Shown: positions 24,671-35,336, counted from the first letter of the stretch. The stretch is DNA of 64,000 nucleotides from UMGS1663 sp963558185 (GCA_963558185.1 CAUWFE010000004.1:1-64000); one strand, 5' to 3'. The notes: generated from the letters alone by a model not told the origin. Numbers and translations: made by a program.

Positions 24671-27600
24671 GTGGACGAATTAGAAATGTTTGATAAAATC
24701 AAAATAGGATTAGCATCAGATGAAAAAATTAGAGAATGGTCAAAAGGAGAAGTAAAAAAACCAGAGACTATTAACTATAGAACACTAAAACCAGAAAAAG
24801 ATGGTTTATTTTGTGAAAGAATATTTGGACCAACAAAAGACTGGGAATGTCATTGTGGAAAATATAAAAGAGTAAGATATAAAGGAATTGTCTGTGATAG
24901 ATGTGGTGTAGAAGTTACAAAATCTAAAGTAAGACGTGAAAGAATGGGTCATATTGAACTTGCAGCACCAGTTGCACATATTTGGTATTTTAAAGGAATC
25001 CCAAGTAGAATTGCTTTAGTATTAGATGTATCACCAAGAAATATAGAAAAAGTAATTTATTTTGCTTCATATATAGTTACAGATAAAGGTACATCAGGGT
25101 TATTAAAAACTCAAGTACTAACAGAAAAAGAATATCATGAAGCTGTTGAAAAATATGGTGAAGGTAGCTTTAAAGCTGAAATGGGAGCAGAAGCTATTGA
25201 AAAACTTTTAAAAGAAGTAGACTTAGAAAAATTAGCAGAAAAATTAAGAAAAGAGCTTGAAAAAGCTAGTGAGCAAAAAAAAGCAAAATTAATTAAAAGA
25301 CTAGATACAGTAGAATCTTTCAGACAATCTGGAAATAGACCAGAATGGATGATTATGAATGTTGTACCAGTTATTCCACCAGATTTAAGACCAATGGTAC
25401 AATTAGATGGTGGTAGATTCGCAACATCTGATTTAAATGATTTATATAGAAGAGTTATAAACAGAAATAACAGATTAAAAAGATTAATTGAATTAGGAGC
25501 TCCAGAAATAATTAAAAGAAATGAAAAAAGAATGTTACAAGAATCTGTAGATGCTCTAATTGATAACTCAAGACGTGGTAGACCAGTAACAGGTGCTGGA
25601 AATAGAGCACTAAAATCTTTATCAGATATGTTAAAAGGAAAACAAGGTAGATTTAGACAAAACCTATTAGGAAAACGTGTTGACTATTCAGGACGTTCAG
25701 TTATCGTAGTAGGTCCAGAACTTAAAATTTATCAATGTGGTGTTCCAAAAGAAATGGCAGTAGAATTATTCAAACCATTTGTTATGAGAGAATTAGTAGG
25801 AAGAAATATTGCACATAACATAAAAAATGCAAAAAGAATGGTAGAAAAGCTTCGTCCAGAAGTATGGGATATATTAGAAGATGTTATAAAAGACCATCCA
25901 GTTATGTTAAACCGTGCTCCTACACTACATAGACTTGGTATACAAGCTTTTGAGCCAGTATTAGTAGAAGGTAGAGCTATAAAGCTTCACCCACTTGTAT
26001 GTACAGCGTTCAATGCTGACTTTGATGGTGACCAAATGGCTATACACGTACCTTTATCACCAGAAGCACAAGCAGAAGCAAGATATTTAATGTTATCTCA
26101 AAATAACCTTTTAAAACCACAAGATGGTATGCCAGTAACAGTTCCTTCACAAGATATGATATTAGGTGCATATTGTTTAACAATGGAAGTAGAAGGAGAA
26201 AAAGGAGAAGGAAATTATTTCTCATCTCCAGAAGAAGCAATTATTGCATATGAAAATAAAGAAGTAGGAATGCATTGCTTCATAAATGTAAGAATGTCTA
26301 AAAAAGATGAAGAAGGAAATGAAAGACATAAATTTGTAAAAACAACAGTAGGAAGAATAATATACAACAAAGGAATTCCACAAGACTTAGGATTTGTAGA
26401 TAGAACAAACCCAGAAACTGAATTTGAACCAGAAGTTAACTTTGTAGTTAAAAAGAAAAATCTTGGAAAAATAATAGAAAGATGTATAAATCAACATGGA
26501 TTAGACAGAACAGGAGAATTACTAGACTATATAAAAGCAACAGGTTTCAAATATTCTACATTAGGTGGAGTTACAGTTTCTATTGATGATGTTAAAGTTC
26601 CAGAAGAGAAAAAGACAATATTAGAGCAAGCATCTCAAGATGTTGAAAAAGTATTAAAACAATATAAACGTGGTTTAATAACAGAAGAAGAAAGATATTT
26701 ATCTGTTATCAAAATCTGGGAAAAAGCAACAGACGACGTAAAAATTGCAATGAAAAATAACTTTGAAACAGAAAACCCAATGTACATGATGTCAGAGTCT
26801 GGAGCCAGAGGTAACTTAGACCAGTTAAAACAAATTGCAGGTATGCGTGGACTTATGGCTAGTACAACTGGTAAAACAGTAGAAATACCAATTAAATCTT
26901 CATTCCGTGAAGGATTAGATGCCCTAGAATACTTCATTTCAGCACACGGTGCTCGTAAAGGACTTTCAGATACAGCTTTAAGAACAGCCGACTCTGGATA
27001 TTTAACAAGAAGATTAGTAGATGTTTCACAAGATATTATCGTAAGAGAAGATGACTGTGGAACACAAGATGGAATTGAATTAACAGCAATTAGAGATGGA
27101 AATCAAGAAATTGAATCATTACAAGAAAGATTAATAGGAAGATATCCATTACATAATATTAATAATCCACAAACAGGTGAGTTAATTGTGGATACAGACA
27201 CAATGATAAATGATAAAATTGCAGATAAAATTGTAGAAGCAGGAATTGAAAAAGTAAGAGTACGTAGCGTATTTGGATGTAGAACTAAAAATGGTGTATG
27301 TTCAAAATGTTATGGTATGGGCTTAGCAAGTAGAGAAAAAGCAACAATAGGTGAAGCTGTAGGTATTATAGCAGCACAATCTATTGGTGAGCCAGGTACA
27401 CAGCTTACAATGAGAACTATCCACTCTGGTGGTGTTGCCGGTGTAGCAGATATTACACAAGGTCTTCCTAGAGTTGAAGAGTTATTTGAAGCAAGAAAAC
27501 CAAAGGGACTTGCAATTATTTCTGAAATTAATGGTACAGTTAAAATTTCTGATGAAAAGAAGAGAAGAGAAGTAATAGTTACTTCAAGTGATGATAGTAA

Positions 27601-28174
27601 AACATATGTTATTCCATTTGGTTCAAAACTAAAAGTAAAAGATGGAATGCAAGTTGAAGCAGGAGAACCATTAACAGAAGGTTCTATAAATCCAAATGAA
27701 TTATTATTAATAAAAGGACCGGAAGGAGTATATAACTATATAGTACAAGAAGTACAAAAAGTATATAGAAACCAAGGTGTTGACATTAATGATAAACATA
27801 TAGAAGTAATAGGAAGACAAATGCTTAAGAGAGTAAGAGTAGAAGATCCAGGAGACACAAAATTCTTTGCAGGTTCATTAGTTGATATGTATGAATTTAA
27901 AGACGAAAATGAATTAATGGAACAAGAAGGAAAACGTGTAGCAACAGGAAAACGAGTATTACTTGGTATAACAAAAGCATCACTTGCAACAGATAGCTTC
28001 TTATCAGCAGCATCATTCCAAGAAACAACAAGAGTATTAACAGAAGCAGCAATAAAAGGCAAAGTAGACGAACTAGTAGGATTAAAAGAAAATGTAATAA
28101 TTGGTAAATTAATCCCAGCAGGTACAGGACTTGCAAAATATAAAAGCACACAAATAGAAGTAGAAGAACAATAA
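24671..28174 (+). CDS. rpoC: DNA-directed RNA polymerase beta' subunit
   Basis: The beta' subunit carries the catalytic magnesium. The 1167-aa protein shows the zinc-binding CHCGKYKR...VCDRCGVEV near residue 60, the active-site NADFDGDQMAIHVP near 445, the bridge and trigger elements near 730-900 (SGARGNLDQLKQ, GEPGTQLTMRTIHSGG), and the second zinc site CRTKNGVCSKCYGMG near 870. GTG 24671 is the start, with AGGGGG upstream. The length is typical for Clostridia (about 1170-1200). It is the last gene of the transcript and is followed by a strong terminator. Confidence 0.98.
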   Translation: MDELEMFDKIKIGLASDEKIREWSKGEVKKPETINYRTLKPEKDGLFCERIFGPTKDWECHCGKYKRVRYKGIVCDRCGVEVTKSKVRRERMGHIELAAPVAHIWYFKGIPSRIALVLDVSPRNIEKVIYFASYIVTDKGTSGLLKTQVLTEKEYHEAVEKYGEGSFKAEMGAEAIEKLLKEVDLEKLAEKLRKELEKASEQKKAKLIKRLDTVESFRQSGNRPEWMIMNVVPVIPPDLRPMVQLDGGRFATSDLNDLYRRVINRNNRLKRLIELGAPEIIKRNEKRMLQESVDALIDNSRRGRPVTGAGNRALKSLSDMLKGKQGRFRQNLLGKRVDYSGRSVIVVGPELKIYQCGVPKEMAVELFKPFVMRELVGRNIAHNIKNAKRMVEKLRPEVWDILEDVIKDHPVMLNRAPTLHRLGIQAFEPVLVEGRAIKLHPLVCTAFNADFDGDQMAIHVPLSPEAQAEARYLMLSQNNLLKPQDGMPVTVPSQDMILGAYCLTMEVEGEKGEGNYFSSPEEAIIAYENKEVGMHCFINVRMSKKDEEGNERHKFVKTTVGRIIYNKGIPQDLGFVDRTNPETEFEPEVNFVVKKKNLGKIIERCINQHGLDRTGELLDYIKATGFKYSTLGGVTVSIDDVKVPEEKKTILEQASQDVEKVLKQYKRGLITEEERYLSVIKIWEKATDDVKIAMKNNFETENPMYMMSESGARGNLDQLKQIAGMRGLMASTTGKTVEIPIKSSFREGLDALEYFISAHGARKGLSDTALRTADSGYLTRRLVDVSQDIIVREDDCGTQDGIELTAIRDGNQEIESLQERLIGRYPLHNINNPQTGELIVDTDTMINDKIADKIVEAGIEKVRVRSVFGCRTKNGVCSKCYGMGLASREKATIGEAVGIIAAQSIGEPGTQLTMRTIHSGGVAGVADITQGLPRVEELFEARKPKGLAIISEINGTVKISDEKKRREVIVTSSDDSKTYVIPFGSKLKVKDGMQVEAGEPLTEGSINPNELLLIKGPEGVYNYIVQEVQKVYRNQGVDINDKHIEVIGRQMLKRVRVEDPGDTKFFAGSLVDMYEFKDENELMEQEGKRVATGKRVLLGITKASLATDSFLSAASFQETTRVLTEAAIKGKVDELVGLKENVIIGKLIPAGTGLAKYKSTQIEVEEQ

Positions 28175-28230
28175 AAAAATAGTTTTTTCTAAATTGTGCA
28201 TATTATAAAAATAATCTAAAAATATAGTAA

Positions 28231-28267
28231 AAATGAACTTTAGGCACTCTTAAAGTTCATTTTTTTT
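28231..28267 (+). terminator. Intrinsic terminator of rpoBC
   Basis: AAATGAACTTTA (28231-28242) pairs with TAAAGTTCATTT (28251-28262) and is followed by a run of T to 28267. Confidence 0.9.
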
Positions 28268-28269
28268 CC

Positions 28270-28298
28270 TTTACTTTCACTAATATTTATGCTATAAT
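28270..28298 (+). promoter_or_regulatory. Promoter of the gdpP operon
   Basis: TTTACT (28270-28275), a 17-bp spacer and a perfect TATAAT (28293-28298), directly after the rpoC terminator. Confidence 0.6.
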
Positions 28299-28359
28299 AT
28301 ACCTTGCAATATAGCGTAAAACTTAAGCTATAATAATAAAAAGAAAGAGGAATAATAAT

Positions 28360-30396
28360 ATGCCAAGCAATAAAAAAGTGTTTGATAAATTAGTTTCAAA
28401 AACCAAAATTTATCTAATAATAATAGCAATTTTATTAATAGTATTATGCATATATGAAATAAACTTCATAACTCCATCAATCATCTTATATGTAATAATA
28501 TTAATGTATGCATATTGGACAAATAATAAAAGAAAAGTAGAACTTTCAGAACATATCAAAGATTTAACATTAACAGTTGATAATGCAGCAAAAGGAACCT
28601 TAATAAACTCACCATTTCCATTAGTAATAATAGAAACAGATGGAAATATAATTTGGAAAAGTTCAAAATTTATACATACATTTGCAAACATAGATATAAA
28701 TAATTACTTAAATAATATAGTAAAAGAATTAAAATTAGAGATAAAAAATGGAAGTGAAGAAAACAAAAAAGAGCTAGAAGAATTAATAAAAAAACAAGTA
28801 AAAATAGGAGATAGAACATATAAAGTAGTAGGAGAATATGTTAAATCAAAAGACAAAACAAAAGACAAAGTAAAAGAAGACGAATACATGGCTACATTAT
28901 ACTTTATAGACGAAACACAACATTTTAAGCTTCAAGAAATATATAATAACTCTAAAATATGTGTAGGAATCATAATGATAGATAATTATGAAGAAATAAT
29001 GCAAAGAATTTCAGATGAAGATAAGCCACAAATAATAGCAAAAATAGAAAAAGTAATTTATGACTGGGCAGGAGAGCTAGAAGCATTAATAATAAAACAA
29101 GATAGAGATACATTTGTAGTGATAATGGAACAAAAACATATTACACAATTAGAGGAAAATAAATTTAATATACTAGATACAATAAAAGAAATTAATATTC
29201 CAGGAAAGATGCAATCAACATTAAGTATAGCAATTACGGAAGAAGGAGAATCAAACTATCAAAAATATAAAATGGCTCAAGCAACAATAGATATAGCATT
29301 AGGTAGGGGTGGAGACCAAGCTATCTTAAGAAAGAATGGAAAATATACATTTTTTGGAGGAAGAACACAAGAAGTAGAAAAACGTACTAAAGTAAAAGCA
29401 AGAATAGTAGCACATGCTTTAGAAGAATTAATAAATGAATCAAAAAATGTTATAATAATGGGACATACAAATACTGATATAGATGCAATGGGCTCAGCAT
29501 TTGGAATTTACCGTTTTGCAAAAACTATGGGAAAAGAAGATGTTAATATAGTAAATGATACTTATGGATTAAGTTTGCAAAACTTTTTACAAGAAGTTGA
29601 AAAAGTAGAAGAATACAAAAATGCAATTATAACAAAAGAAACAGCATTATCAAAAATATCAGAAGAAACATTATTAGTAATAGTAGATACTCATAAAGAA
29701 AATTATGTAGAAGCACCAGAATTATTAGAAAAAACAAATAAAATAGTAATAATAGACCATCATAGAAGAAGTACAGACTTCATAAAAAATTCAATATTAA
29801 CTTTTCAAGAAGTATATGCATCTTCAGCAGCAGAATTAGTAACAGAGCTAATAGAATATTCAGAACAAGACATAAAATTAACAGAAATTGAAACTGAAAG
29901 TTTGTATGCTGGAATTATGATGGATACAAAAAACTTTACATTTAAAACAGGGGTAAGAACATTTGAAGCAGCAGCATATTTAAGAAAATGTGGAGTAGAT
30001 ATAATAAAAGTAAAAAAATGGTTCCAAAGTGATTTAGATACACATAATAAAATATCAGAAATAATATCAAAAACAGAATTAGTAAATCAAACTATAGGTA
30101 TTTCTATATATGAAAAAGAGGATATAAATAGTAACATTATATGTGCAAAAGCAGCAGATGAACTATTAACAATAAGTAATATTACCGCTTCATTTGTAAT
30201 TGGCAAAATGGGAGAAAAAGTTTGCATTAGTGGACGTTCAATAGGAGATATAAATGTGCAACTAATATTAGAAAAATTAGGCGGTGGAGGTCATATAACA
30301 TTAGCAGGTGCACAAGTAGAAGGTATGACTATTTTAGAAGTAAAACAAGAATTAATAAATCGTATAAATGAATATTTTAGCGAAATAGAAGGTTAG
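28360..30396 (+). CDS. gdpP: Cyclic-di-AMP phosphodiesterase GdpP
   Basis: GdpP hydrolyses c-di-AMP to pApA and so controls potassium uptake, osmolyte balance and wall stress. The 678-aa protein has two N-terminal membrane helices (about 14-54), a PAS-like domain (about 75-190), a degenerate GGDEF domain (about 195-330), then DHH (about 345-500) and DHHA1 (about 570-675) domains. Visible catalytic motifs are MGHTNTDIDAMGSA near 367, VIIDHHRRSTDF near 467, and GGGGHITLAGA near 645. It begins the gdpP-rplI-dnaB block, an order conserved in Firmicutes. rplI starts 15 bp after its stop. Confidence 0.95.
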   Translation: MPSNKKVFDKLVSKTKIYLIIIAILLIVLCIYEINFITPSIILYVIILMYAYWTNNKRKVELSEHIKDLTLTVDNAAKGTLINSPFPLVIIETDGNIIWKSSKFIHTFANIDINNYLNNIVKELKLEIKNGSEENKKELEELIKKQVKIGDRTYKVVGEYVKSKDKTKDKVKEDEYMATLYFIDETQHFKLQEIYNNSKICVGIIMIDNYEEIMQRISDEDKPQIIAKIEKVIYDWAGELEALIIKQDRDTFVVIMEQKHITQLEENKFNILDTIKEINIPGKMQSTLSIAITEEGESNYQKYKMAQATIDIALGRGGDQAILRKNGKYTFFGGRTQEVEKRTKVKARIVAHALEELINESKNVIIMGHTNTDIDAMGSAFGIYRFAKTMGKEDVNIVNDTYGLSLQNFLQEVEKVEEYKNAIITKETALSKISEETLLVIVDTHKENYVEAPELLEKTNKIVIIDHHRRSTDFIKNSILTFQEVYASSAAELVTELIEYSEQDIKLTEIETESLYAGIMMDTKNFTFKTGVRTFEAAAYLRKCGVDIIKVKKWFQSDLDTHNKISEIISKTELVNQTIGISIYEKEDINSNIICAKAADELLTISNITASFVIGKMGEKVCISGRSIGDINVQLILEKLGGGGHITLAGAQVEGMTILEVKQELINRINEYFSEIEG

Positions 30397-30411
30397 AAAA
30401 GAGGAAATTTT

Positions 30412-30858
30412 ATGAAAGTAATATTATTAGACAATATAAAAGGGGTAGGCAAAAAAGATGAAATTATAAATGCAAGTGATGGATATGCTAGAAATTTTTT
30501 ATTTCCAAAAAATTTAGCATTAGAAGCAAATAAAGAAAATTTATCAAAATTACAAGCAAAACAAAGCTCAAAACAATTTAAAAAAGATACAGAAAAAGAA
30601 GAAGCATTAAAAATTTCTGAAAAATTAAGGAAAATAACATTAAAAATTGAAGTTAAAGCTGGAGAAAATGGGAAAATATTCGGAGGAATTACAGCAAAAG
30701 AAATAGCAGAAGCTTTAAAATCAAACTATCAAATAGAAGTAGATAAAAAGAAAATAATGCTAGAAGAAAATATAAAAACATTAGGAACAACAAATGTAAC
30801 AATAAAGTTATTTGAAGGTGTAATGGGAACAGTAAAAGTACAGGCAGTAAGTAAATAA
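30412..30858 (+). CDS. rplI: 50S ribosomal protein L9
   Basis: L9 binds 23S rRNA near the L1 stalk and helps maintain reading frame by limiting forward mRNA slippage. The 148-aa protein opens with MKVILLDNIKGVGKKDEI and YARNFLFPKNLALEA, the N-terminal rRNA-binding domain, followed by the charged connecting helix (about 42-75) and the C-terminal domain with GKIFGGITAKEIAEAL near 85. All domains are present and the length is normal. L9's known role in frame maintenance is of interest given the proposed frameshift sites in this genome, but nothing in the sequence is unusual. It is in the gdpP-dnaB transcript. Confidence 0.96.
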   Translation: MKVILLDNIKGVGKKDEIINASDGYARNFLFPKNLALEANKENLSKLQAKQSSKQFKKDTEKEEALKISEKLRKITLKIEVKAGENGKIFGGITAKEIAEALKSNYQIEVDKKKIMLEENIKTLGTTNVTIKLFEGVMGTVKVQAVSK

Positions 30859-30886
30859 TATAAAATAGAAAAGGAAGAGAGCAGTA

Positions 30887-32218
30887 ATGGAACTAGGAAA
30901 AGTGCCACCACATGATACAGAAGCAGAGCAAGCTGTTATTGGAAGTATGTTAACAGATAAAGATGCTATAATATCAGCAATAGAAGTGCTAAAAGAAGAT
31001 TATTTTTATAGAGAAGATAACAAAATAATTTTTTCTGCCATTGTAAATTTATATAATCGTTCAGAGCCAGTTGATATCATTACTGTAAAATCGGAATTAT
31101 CTTCTATTGGAAAGTTAGAAGCAGTAGGAGGGCTAGAATATTTAGCAGAACTTCCAGAAAAAGTACCTACTACAGCAAACGTAGAAAAATATATAAAAAT
31201 AGTAGAAGAAAAGGCAATTTTAAGAAATCTTATAAAAACAGCAAATGATATAATAAGCATGGGGTATGATGAAACACAAGAAGTTGATACAATAATGGAC
31301 CAAGCAGAAAAGAAAATTTTTGATACTATACAATCAAGAAATCAAACTGGATATAGTTCTATAAAAGATATTTTAGTAGATACATTTATAGAATTAGAAC
31401 AGTTATATAATCAAAAACAACACGTAACAGGAATCACAACAGGCTTTATAGATTTAGACGAAAAAACAGCAGGACTTCACAATTCAGATTTAATATTAGT
31501 AGCTGCAAGACCAGCAATGGGAAAATCAGCATTTGCAATTAATTTAGCTACAAATGCAGCATTAAAAGGAAATGTAGGAGTCGCATACTTTAGTTTAGAA
31601 ATGTCTAAAGAGCAGGTAACAAGTAGAATTTTATGTAGTGAAGCTATGGTAGATAGTAATAAAGTAAGAACAGGAACAATAGATGATGAAGAATGGACAA
31701 AACTTGCAAATGCATCAGGTGAGCTATCAGAAACTAAAATATATATTGATGATACACCAGGTATAAGTATAATGGAAATTAGGGCAAAATGTAGAAAACT
31801 AAAATTAGAAAAAGACATAGGATTAGTTGTAATTGATTATTTACAATTAGTACAAGGGTCAGGAAAACGAGGAGCAAGCCGTGAACAAGAAATTGCAGAA
31901 ATAAGTAGGTCTTTAAAAATTTTAGCAAAAGAAATAAATGTACCAGTAATTGCTTTATCACAGCTATCAAGAGCTCCAGAGCAACGTCCAGACCATAGAC
32001 CTATGTTATCAGACCTTCGTGAATCTGGTTCTATAGAACAAGATGCTGATATTGTTATATTTTTATATCGTGATGACTATTATAATGAAGATAGCGAAAA
32101 AAAGAATATAGCAGAAGTAATACTTGCAAAACACCGTGGAGGTTCTACAGGTACAGTAGAATTATTATGGCTTGGAAATTATACAAAATTTGCAAATATA
32201 GAAAAATATAGAGATTAA
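30887..32218 (+). CDS. dnaB: Replicative DNA helicase DnaB (Bacillus name DnaC)
   Basis: This ring helicase unwinds DNA 5'-3' ahead of the replisome. The 443-aa protein has the N-terminal helical domain (PPHDTEAEQAVIGSMLTDKD near residue 5), a linker, and the RecA-like C-terminal domain with Walker A ARPAMGKSAFA near 205, Walker B VVIDYLQLV near 310, and SQLSRAPEQRPDHRPMLSDL near 360 followed by RESGSIEQDAD. There is no intein. It follows rplI after 28 bp and precedes tilS by 24 bp. Confidence 0.97.
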   Translation: MELGKVPPHDTEAEQAVIGSMLTDKDAIISAIEVLKEDYFYREDNKIIFSAIVNLYNRSEPVDIITVKSELSSIGKLEAVGGLEYLAELPEKVPTTANVEKYIKIVEEKAILRNLIKTANDIISMGYDETQEVDTIMDQAEKKIFDTIQSRNQTGYSSIKDILVDTFIELEQLYNQKQHVTGITTGFIDLDEKTAGLHNSDLILVAARPAMGKSAFAINLATNAALKGNVGVAYFSLEMSKEQVTSRILCSEAMVDSNKVRTGTIDDEEWTKLANASGELSETKIYIDDTPGISIMEIRAKCRKLKLEKDIGLVVIDYLQLVQGSGKRGASREQEIAEISRSLKILAKEINVPVIALSQLSRAPEQRPDHRPMLSDLRESGSIEQDADIVIFLYRDDYYNEDSEKKNIAEVILAKHRGGSTGTVELLWLGNYTKFANIEKYRD

Positions 32219-32242
32219 TTTTCCACATAAAAGGAGTAAAAT

Positions 32243-33292
32243 GTGAATAAACAATTAAGTAAAAGAGCAATACTCGAAAAAGATATAGTAAAAAAAGTGA
32301 ATAATACAATTAAAAAGTATGAAATGATACAAAATGGAGATACTATTATTGTAGGTGTTTCTGGCGGGCCTGATTCTATGGCCCTTTTACACATTTTATG
32401 GAAAATGCAAAAAGAGAATCATTTTACATTAGTAGTAGCACATTTTAATCATTGCATTAGAAAAGAAGCTGATGAAGAAACAAAATATGTAGAAGAATTT
32501 TGTAAATCCCATGAAATTCTTTGCTATATAAAAAAACAAGATGTAGTAAAATATGCTAAAGAGCATAAAATAGGAACAGAAGAAGCTGGTAGAAAGCTAC
32601 GTTATGCATTTTTTGAAGAAGTAGCACAAAAACAACATACAAAGAACATAAAAATAGCAACAGCACATCAAGCAAATGATAATGCAGAAACAGTATTTAT
32701 GAATATATTAAGAGGAACCGGAACATCAGGATTAAAGGGAATAGAGCCTATTAGAGATAATTATTATATACGACCACTTATATATGTACAAAGGAATGAA
32801 ATTGAAGAATACTGTGATAGAGAAAAATTATTTCCTAAATTAGATAGTTCAAATAAAGAAAATAAATATACAAGAAATAAAGTACGAAATTTATTATTTC
32901 CATTCATAGAGCAAAACTTTGATACTAATATAGTAAATGCATGTAATAGAATGTCACAAATTTGTATGGAAGAAAATGAGTACATAGAAAATATTGCAAA
33001 AAATGAATTAAATAAAATACAAGAAAACTTAGGGAATGACGAGTTACAAGGTAAAAATGATGTAATTTTATCATTAAAAAAGTTTAATAGTGAAGAAAAA
33101 GTTTTGCAAAAAAGAATAATAGTACTAGCAATATCTAAAGTGTTAGGGAATAGCCAAGAAATTGCAAAAATTAATATAGAAGATATAGTAACAATGTGCA
33201 ATAAAGCTATAGGAAATAAATATATAATGCCAAATAAATACATAAAAATAAAAATACAAGATAAAAAAATTTTTTTCGAAAAGATAAAATAA
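32243..33292 (+). CDS. tilS: tRNA(Ile)-lysidine synthase, short form
   Basis: TilS modifies C34 of tRNA-Ile(CAU) to lysidine so that it reads AUA, a very frequent codon in this AT-rich window. The 349-aa protein has the PP-loop VGVSGGPDSMALLHIL near residue 38, HFNHCIRKEADEE near 70, AHQANDNAETVFMNILRGTG near 145, and RPLIYVQRNEIEEYC near 180. The C-terminal part is shorter than in Bacillus TilS (about 470 aa). Start is GTG 32243 with AAAGGAG before it. In many Firmicutes hpt lies between tilS and ftsH; here it is absent. Confidence 0.93.
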   Translation: MNKQLSKRAILEKDIVKKVNNTIKKYEMIQNGDTIIVGVSGGPDSMALLHILWKMQKENHFTLVVAHFNHCIRKEADEETKYVEEFCKSHEILCYIKKQDVVKYAKEHKIGTEEAGRKLRYAFFEEVAQKQHTKNIKIATAHQANDNAETVFMNILRGTGTSGLKGIEPIRDNYYIRPLIYVQRNEIEEYCDREKLFPKLDSSNKENKYTRNKVRNLLFPFIEQNFDTNIVNACNRMSQICMEENEYIENIAKNELNKIQENLGNDELQGKNDVILSLKKFNSEEKVLQKRIIVLAISKVLGNSQEIAKINIEDIVTMCNKAIGNKYIMPNKYIKIKIQDKKIFFEKIK

Positions 33293-33364
33293 AGGTAACG
33301 TAACGTTCCGTAGCTGAAACGCTTATATATCAGTATATCCGACAAAAAAACTTAAAAAAATCTA

Positions 33365-33393
33365 TTGCAAAACAAAGTAATATGTGTTATATT
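33365..33393 (+). promoter_or_regulatory. ftsH promoter
   Basis: TTGCAA (33365-33370), a 17-bp spacer and TATATT (33388-33393), 46 bp before the ftsH start. The region just upstream (33295-33345) is unusually rich in CG steps, including the near-palindrome ACGTAACGT, and may hold an operator. Confidence 0.55.
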
Positions 33394-33439
33394 TCAAAGG
33401 TAAATGAAAAGGAAAAAAATACCATAAGGAGGAAAAATT

Positions 33440-35245
33440 TTGAAAAGTAGTATTAAAACTATAGCTATGTGGCTTATAATATTAGTAATAGCCATTGTAG
33501 TAGTAACATCAATATTAGAAAATAGTGATAACAAATTGGCATACTCAGATTTAGTAGCCAAAATTGAAGCAGGAGAAGTAAAAGAAGTTGAGATTGAAGC
33601 AGATGGTAAAAAAGCAACAGTAACATTAAAAAATGAAAATTTACCAAAAACAGTTAATATTCCAAGTATGGATAACTTAATGGAAGTTGCATCAGATTCT
33701 ATGAAAGCAGGAACTATTAGCATAACAGAAAAATCAGAATCTTTCTTTATTGTTCTATTAAGTTTATTAACTCCATTTGGTATATTAATTATCTTCTTAT
33801 TATTCTGGTTCTTCTTAATGTCAGGAAGCCAAGGTGGAGCTGGAAGTAAAACAATGACTTTTGGAAAAAGTAAAGCAAAAGTAATAAATCCACAAGATAA
33901 AGCAAAAGTTACATTTAAAGATGTAGCAGGTGTAGACGAAGAAAAAGAAGAATTAGAAGAAATAGTAGAATTCTTAAAAAATCCAAAGAAATTCACAGAT
34001 ATGGGTGCTAGAATTCCAAAAGGAGTTTTATTAGTAGGTCAACCAGGAACAGGTAAAACATTACTTGCTAAAGCAGTAGCAGGAGAAGCAGGGGTACCAT
34101 TCTTTATAATCAGTGGTTCTGACTTTGTAGAAATGTTTGTTGGTGTTGGTGCTTCACGTGTAAGAGATTTATTTGAAGAAGCAAAGAAAAAGGCACCATG
34201 TATAATATTTATAGATGAAATAGATGCAGTTGGACGTCAAAGAGGAGCAGGCCTTGGTGGTGGCCATGATGAAAGAGAGCAAACTCTAAACCAATTATTA
34301 GTTGAAATGGATGGATTTGCAGAAAATGAAGGCGTAATTGTACTTGCAGCAACTAACAGACCAGATATCTTAGACAAAGCCTTATTAAGACCAGGAAGAT
34401 TTGACAGACAAATAGTAGTAGGAGCTCCAGATGTTAAAGCAAGAGAGCAAATATTAGAAGTACACTCAAGAAGAAAAAGACTTGCTGATGATGTTGATTT
34501 AAGAGTAATAGCAAAAAATACATCAGGATTTGCAGGAGCAGATTTAGAGAATATATTAAATGAAGCAGCATTACTTGCAGCAAGACGAAACTTAATGGAA
34601 ATTGGAGAACGTGAGATAGAAGATGCTATGGTTAAAGTAACTATGGGACCTGAAAAAAGAACAAGAGTTAGAAGTGAAAAAGAAAATAAACTTGTAGCAT
34701 ATCATGAAGCAGGTCATGCAGTAGTAAGTAGATTTTTACCAACACAAGATCCAGTACATGAAATATCAATTGTACCAAGAGGAATGGCAGGAGGATACAC
34801 AATGTATCGTCCAACAGAAGATAAAAACTTTATGTCAAAATCAGAAATGGAAGAAAATATTATTTCTTTATTAGGCGGAAGAGTAGCAGAACAATTAATA
34901 CTAAATGATGTATCTACTGGAGCTAGCAATGATATTGAAAGAGCAACTAAAATAGCAAAAGGTATGGTAACAAAATATGGTATGAGTGATAGAATAGGAA
35001 CAATATTGTTAGGTTCAAATCAAGAAGAAGTATTTATAGGAAGAGACTTTGCACAAGCAAAAGAATACTCAGAAGAAACAGCTGGAATTATAGATGAAGA
35101 AGTAAAAAGAATTATTGATACAGCATATAATAGAGCAGCTCAAATCTTAAGTGATAATATAGACAAATTACACGCAGTGGCTAAAATATTATTAGAAAAA
35201 GAAAAAATTACAGGAGAAGAATTTGACAAAATATTTGGAAACTAA
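33440..35245 (+). CDS. ftsH: ATP-dependent membrane zinc protease FtsH
   Basis: FtsH is a hexameric AAA+ protease of the inner membrane that degrades misassembled membrane proteins and regulators, with roles in sporulation. The 601-aa protein has two membrane helices (about 7-25 and 100-122) bracketing an extracellular loop, the AAA domain with Walker A GQPGTGKTLLAKA near 195 and Walker B IIFIDEIDAVGRQRG near 255, the second region of homology near 300, and the zinc protease motif HEAGHA near 420. TTG 33440 is preceded by AAGGAGG. Length is typical. It has its own promoter and a terminator. Confidence 0.97.
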   Translation: MKSSIKTIAMWLIILVIAIVVVTSILENSDNKLAYSDLVAKIEAGEVKEVEIEADGKKATVTLKNENLPKTVNIPSMDNLMEVASDSMKAGTISITEKSESFFIVLLSLLTPFGILIIFLLFWFFLMSGSQGGAGSKTMTFGKSKAKVINPQDKAKVTFKDVAGVDEEKEELEEIVEFLKNPKKFTDMGARIPKGVLLVGQPGTGKTLLAKAVAGEAGVPFFIISGSDFVEMFVGVGASRVRDLFEEAKKKAPCIIFIDEIDAVGRQRGAGLGGGHDEREQTLNQLLVEMDGFAENEGVIVLAATNRPDILDKALLRPGRFDRQIVVGAPDVKAREQILEVHSRRKRLADDVDLRVIAKNTSGFAGADLENILNEAALLAARRNLMEIGEREIEDAMVKVTMGPEKRTRVRSEKENKLVAYHEAGHAVVSRFLPTQDPVHEISIVPRGMAGGYTMYRPTEDKNFMSKSEMEENIISLLGGRVAEQLILNDVSTGASNDIERATKIAKGMVTKYGMSDRIGTILLGSNQEEVFIGRDFAQAKEYSEETAGIIDEEVKRIIDTAYNRAAQILSDNIDKLHAVAKILLEKEKITGEEFDKIFGN

Positions 35246-35303
35246 CTTTATAAAAAATAAAAGTCAAGAGGAGAAAAAGCCTTTTACTAAATTAAATAAC
35301 CTA

Positions 35304-35336
35304 AATAAGCTTGCATCTAATTGATGCAAGCTTATT
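35304..35336 (+). terminator. Terminator-like hairpin after ftsH
   Basis: AATAAGCTTGCATC (35304-35317) pairs perfectly with GATGCAAGCTTATT (35323-35336). The downstream T-run is poor, so termination may be partial. Confidence 0.65.
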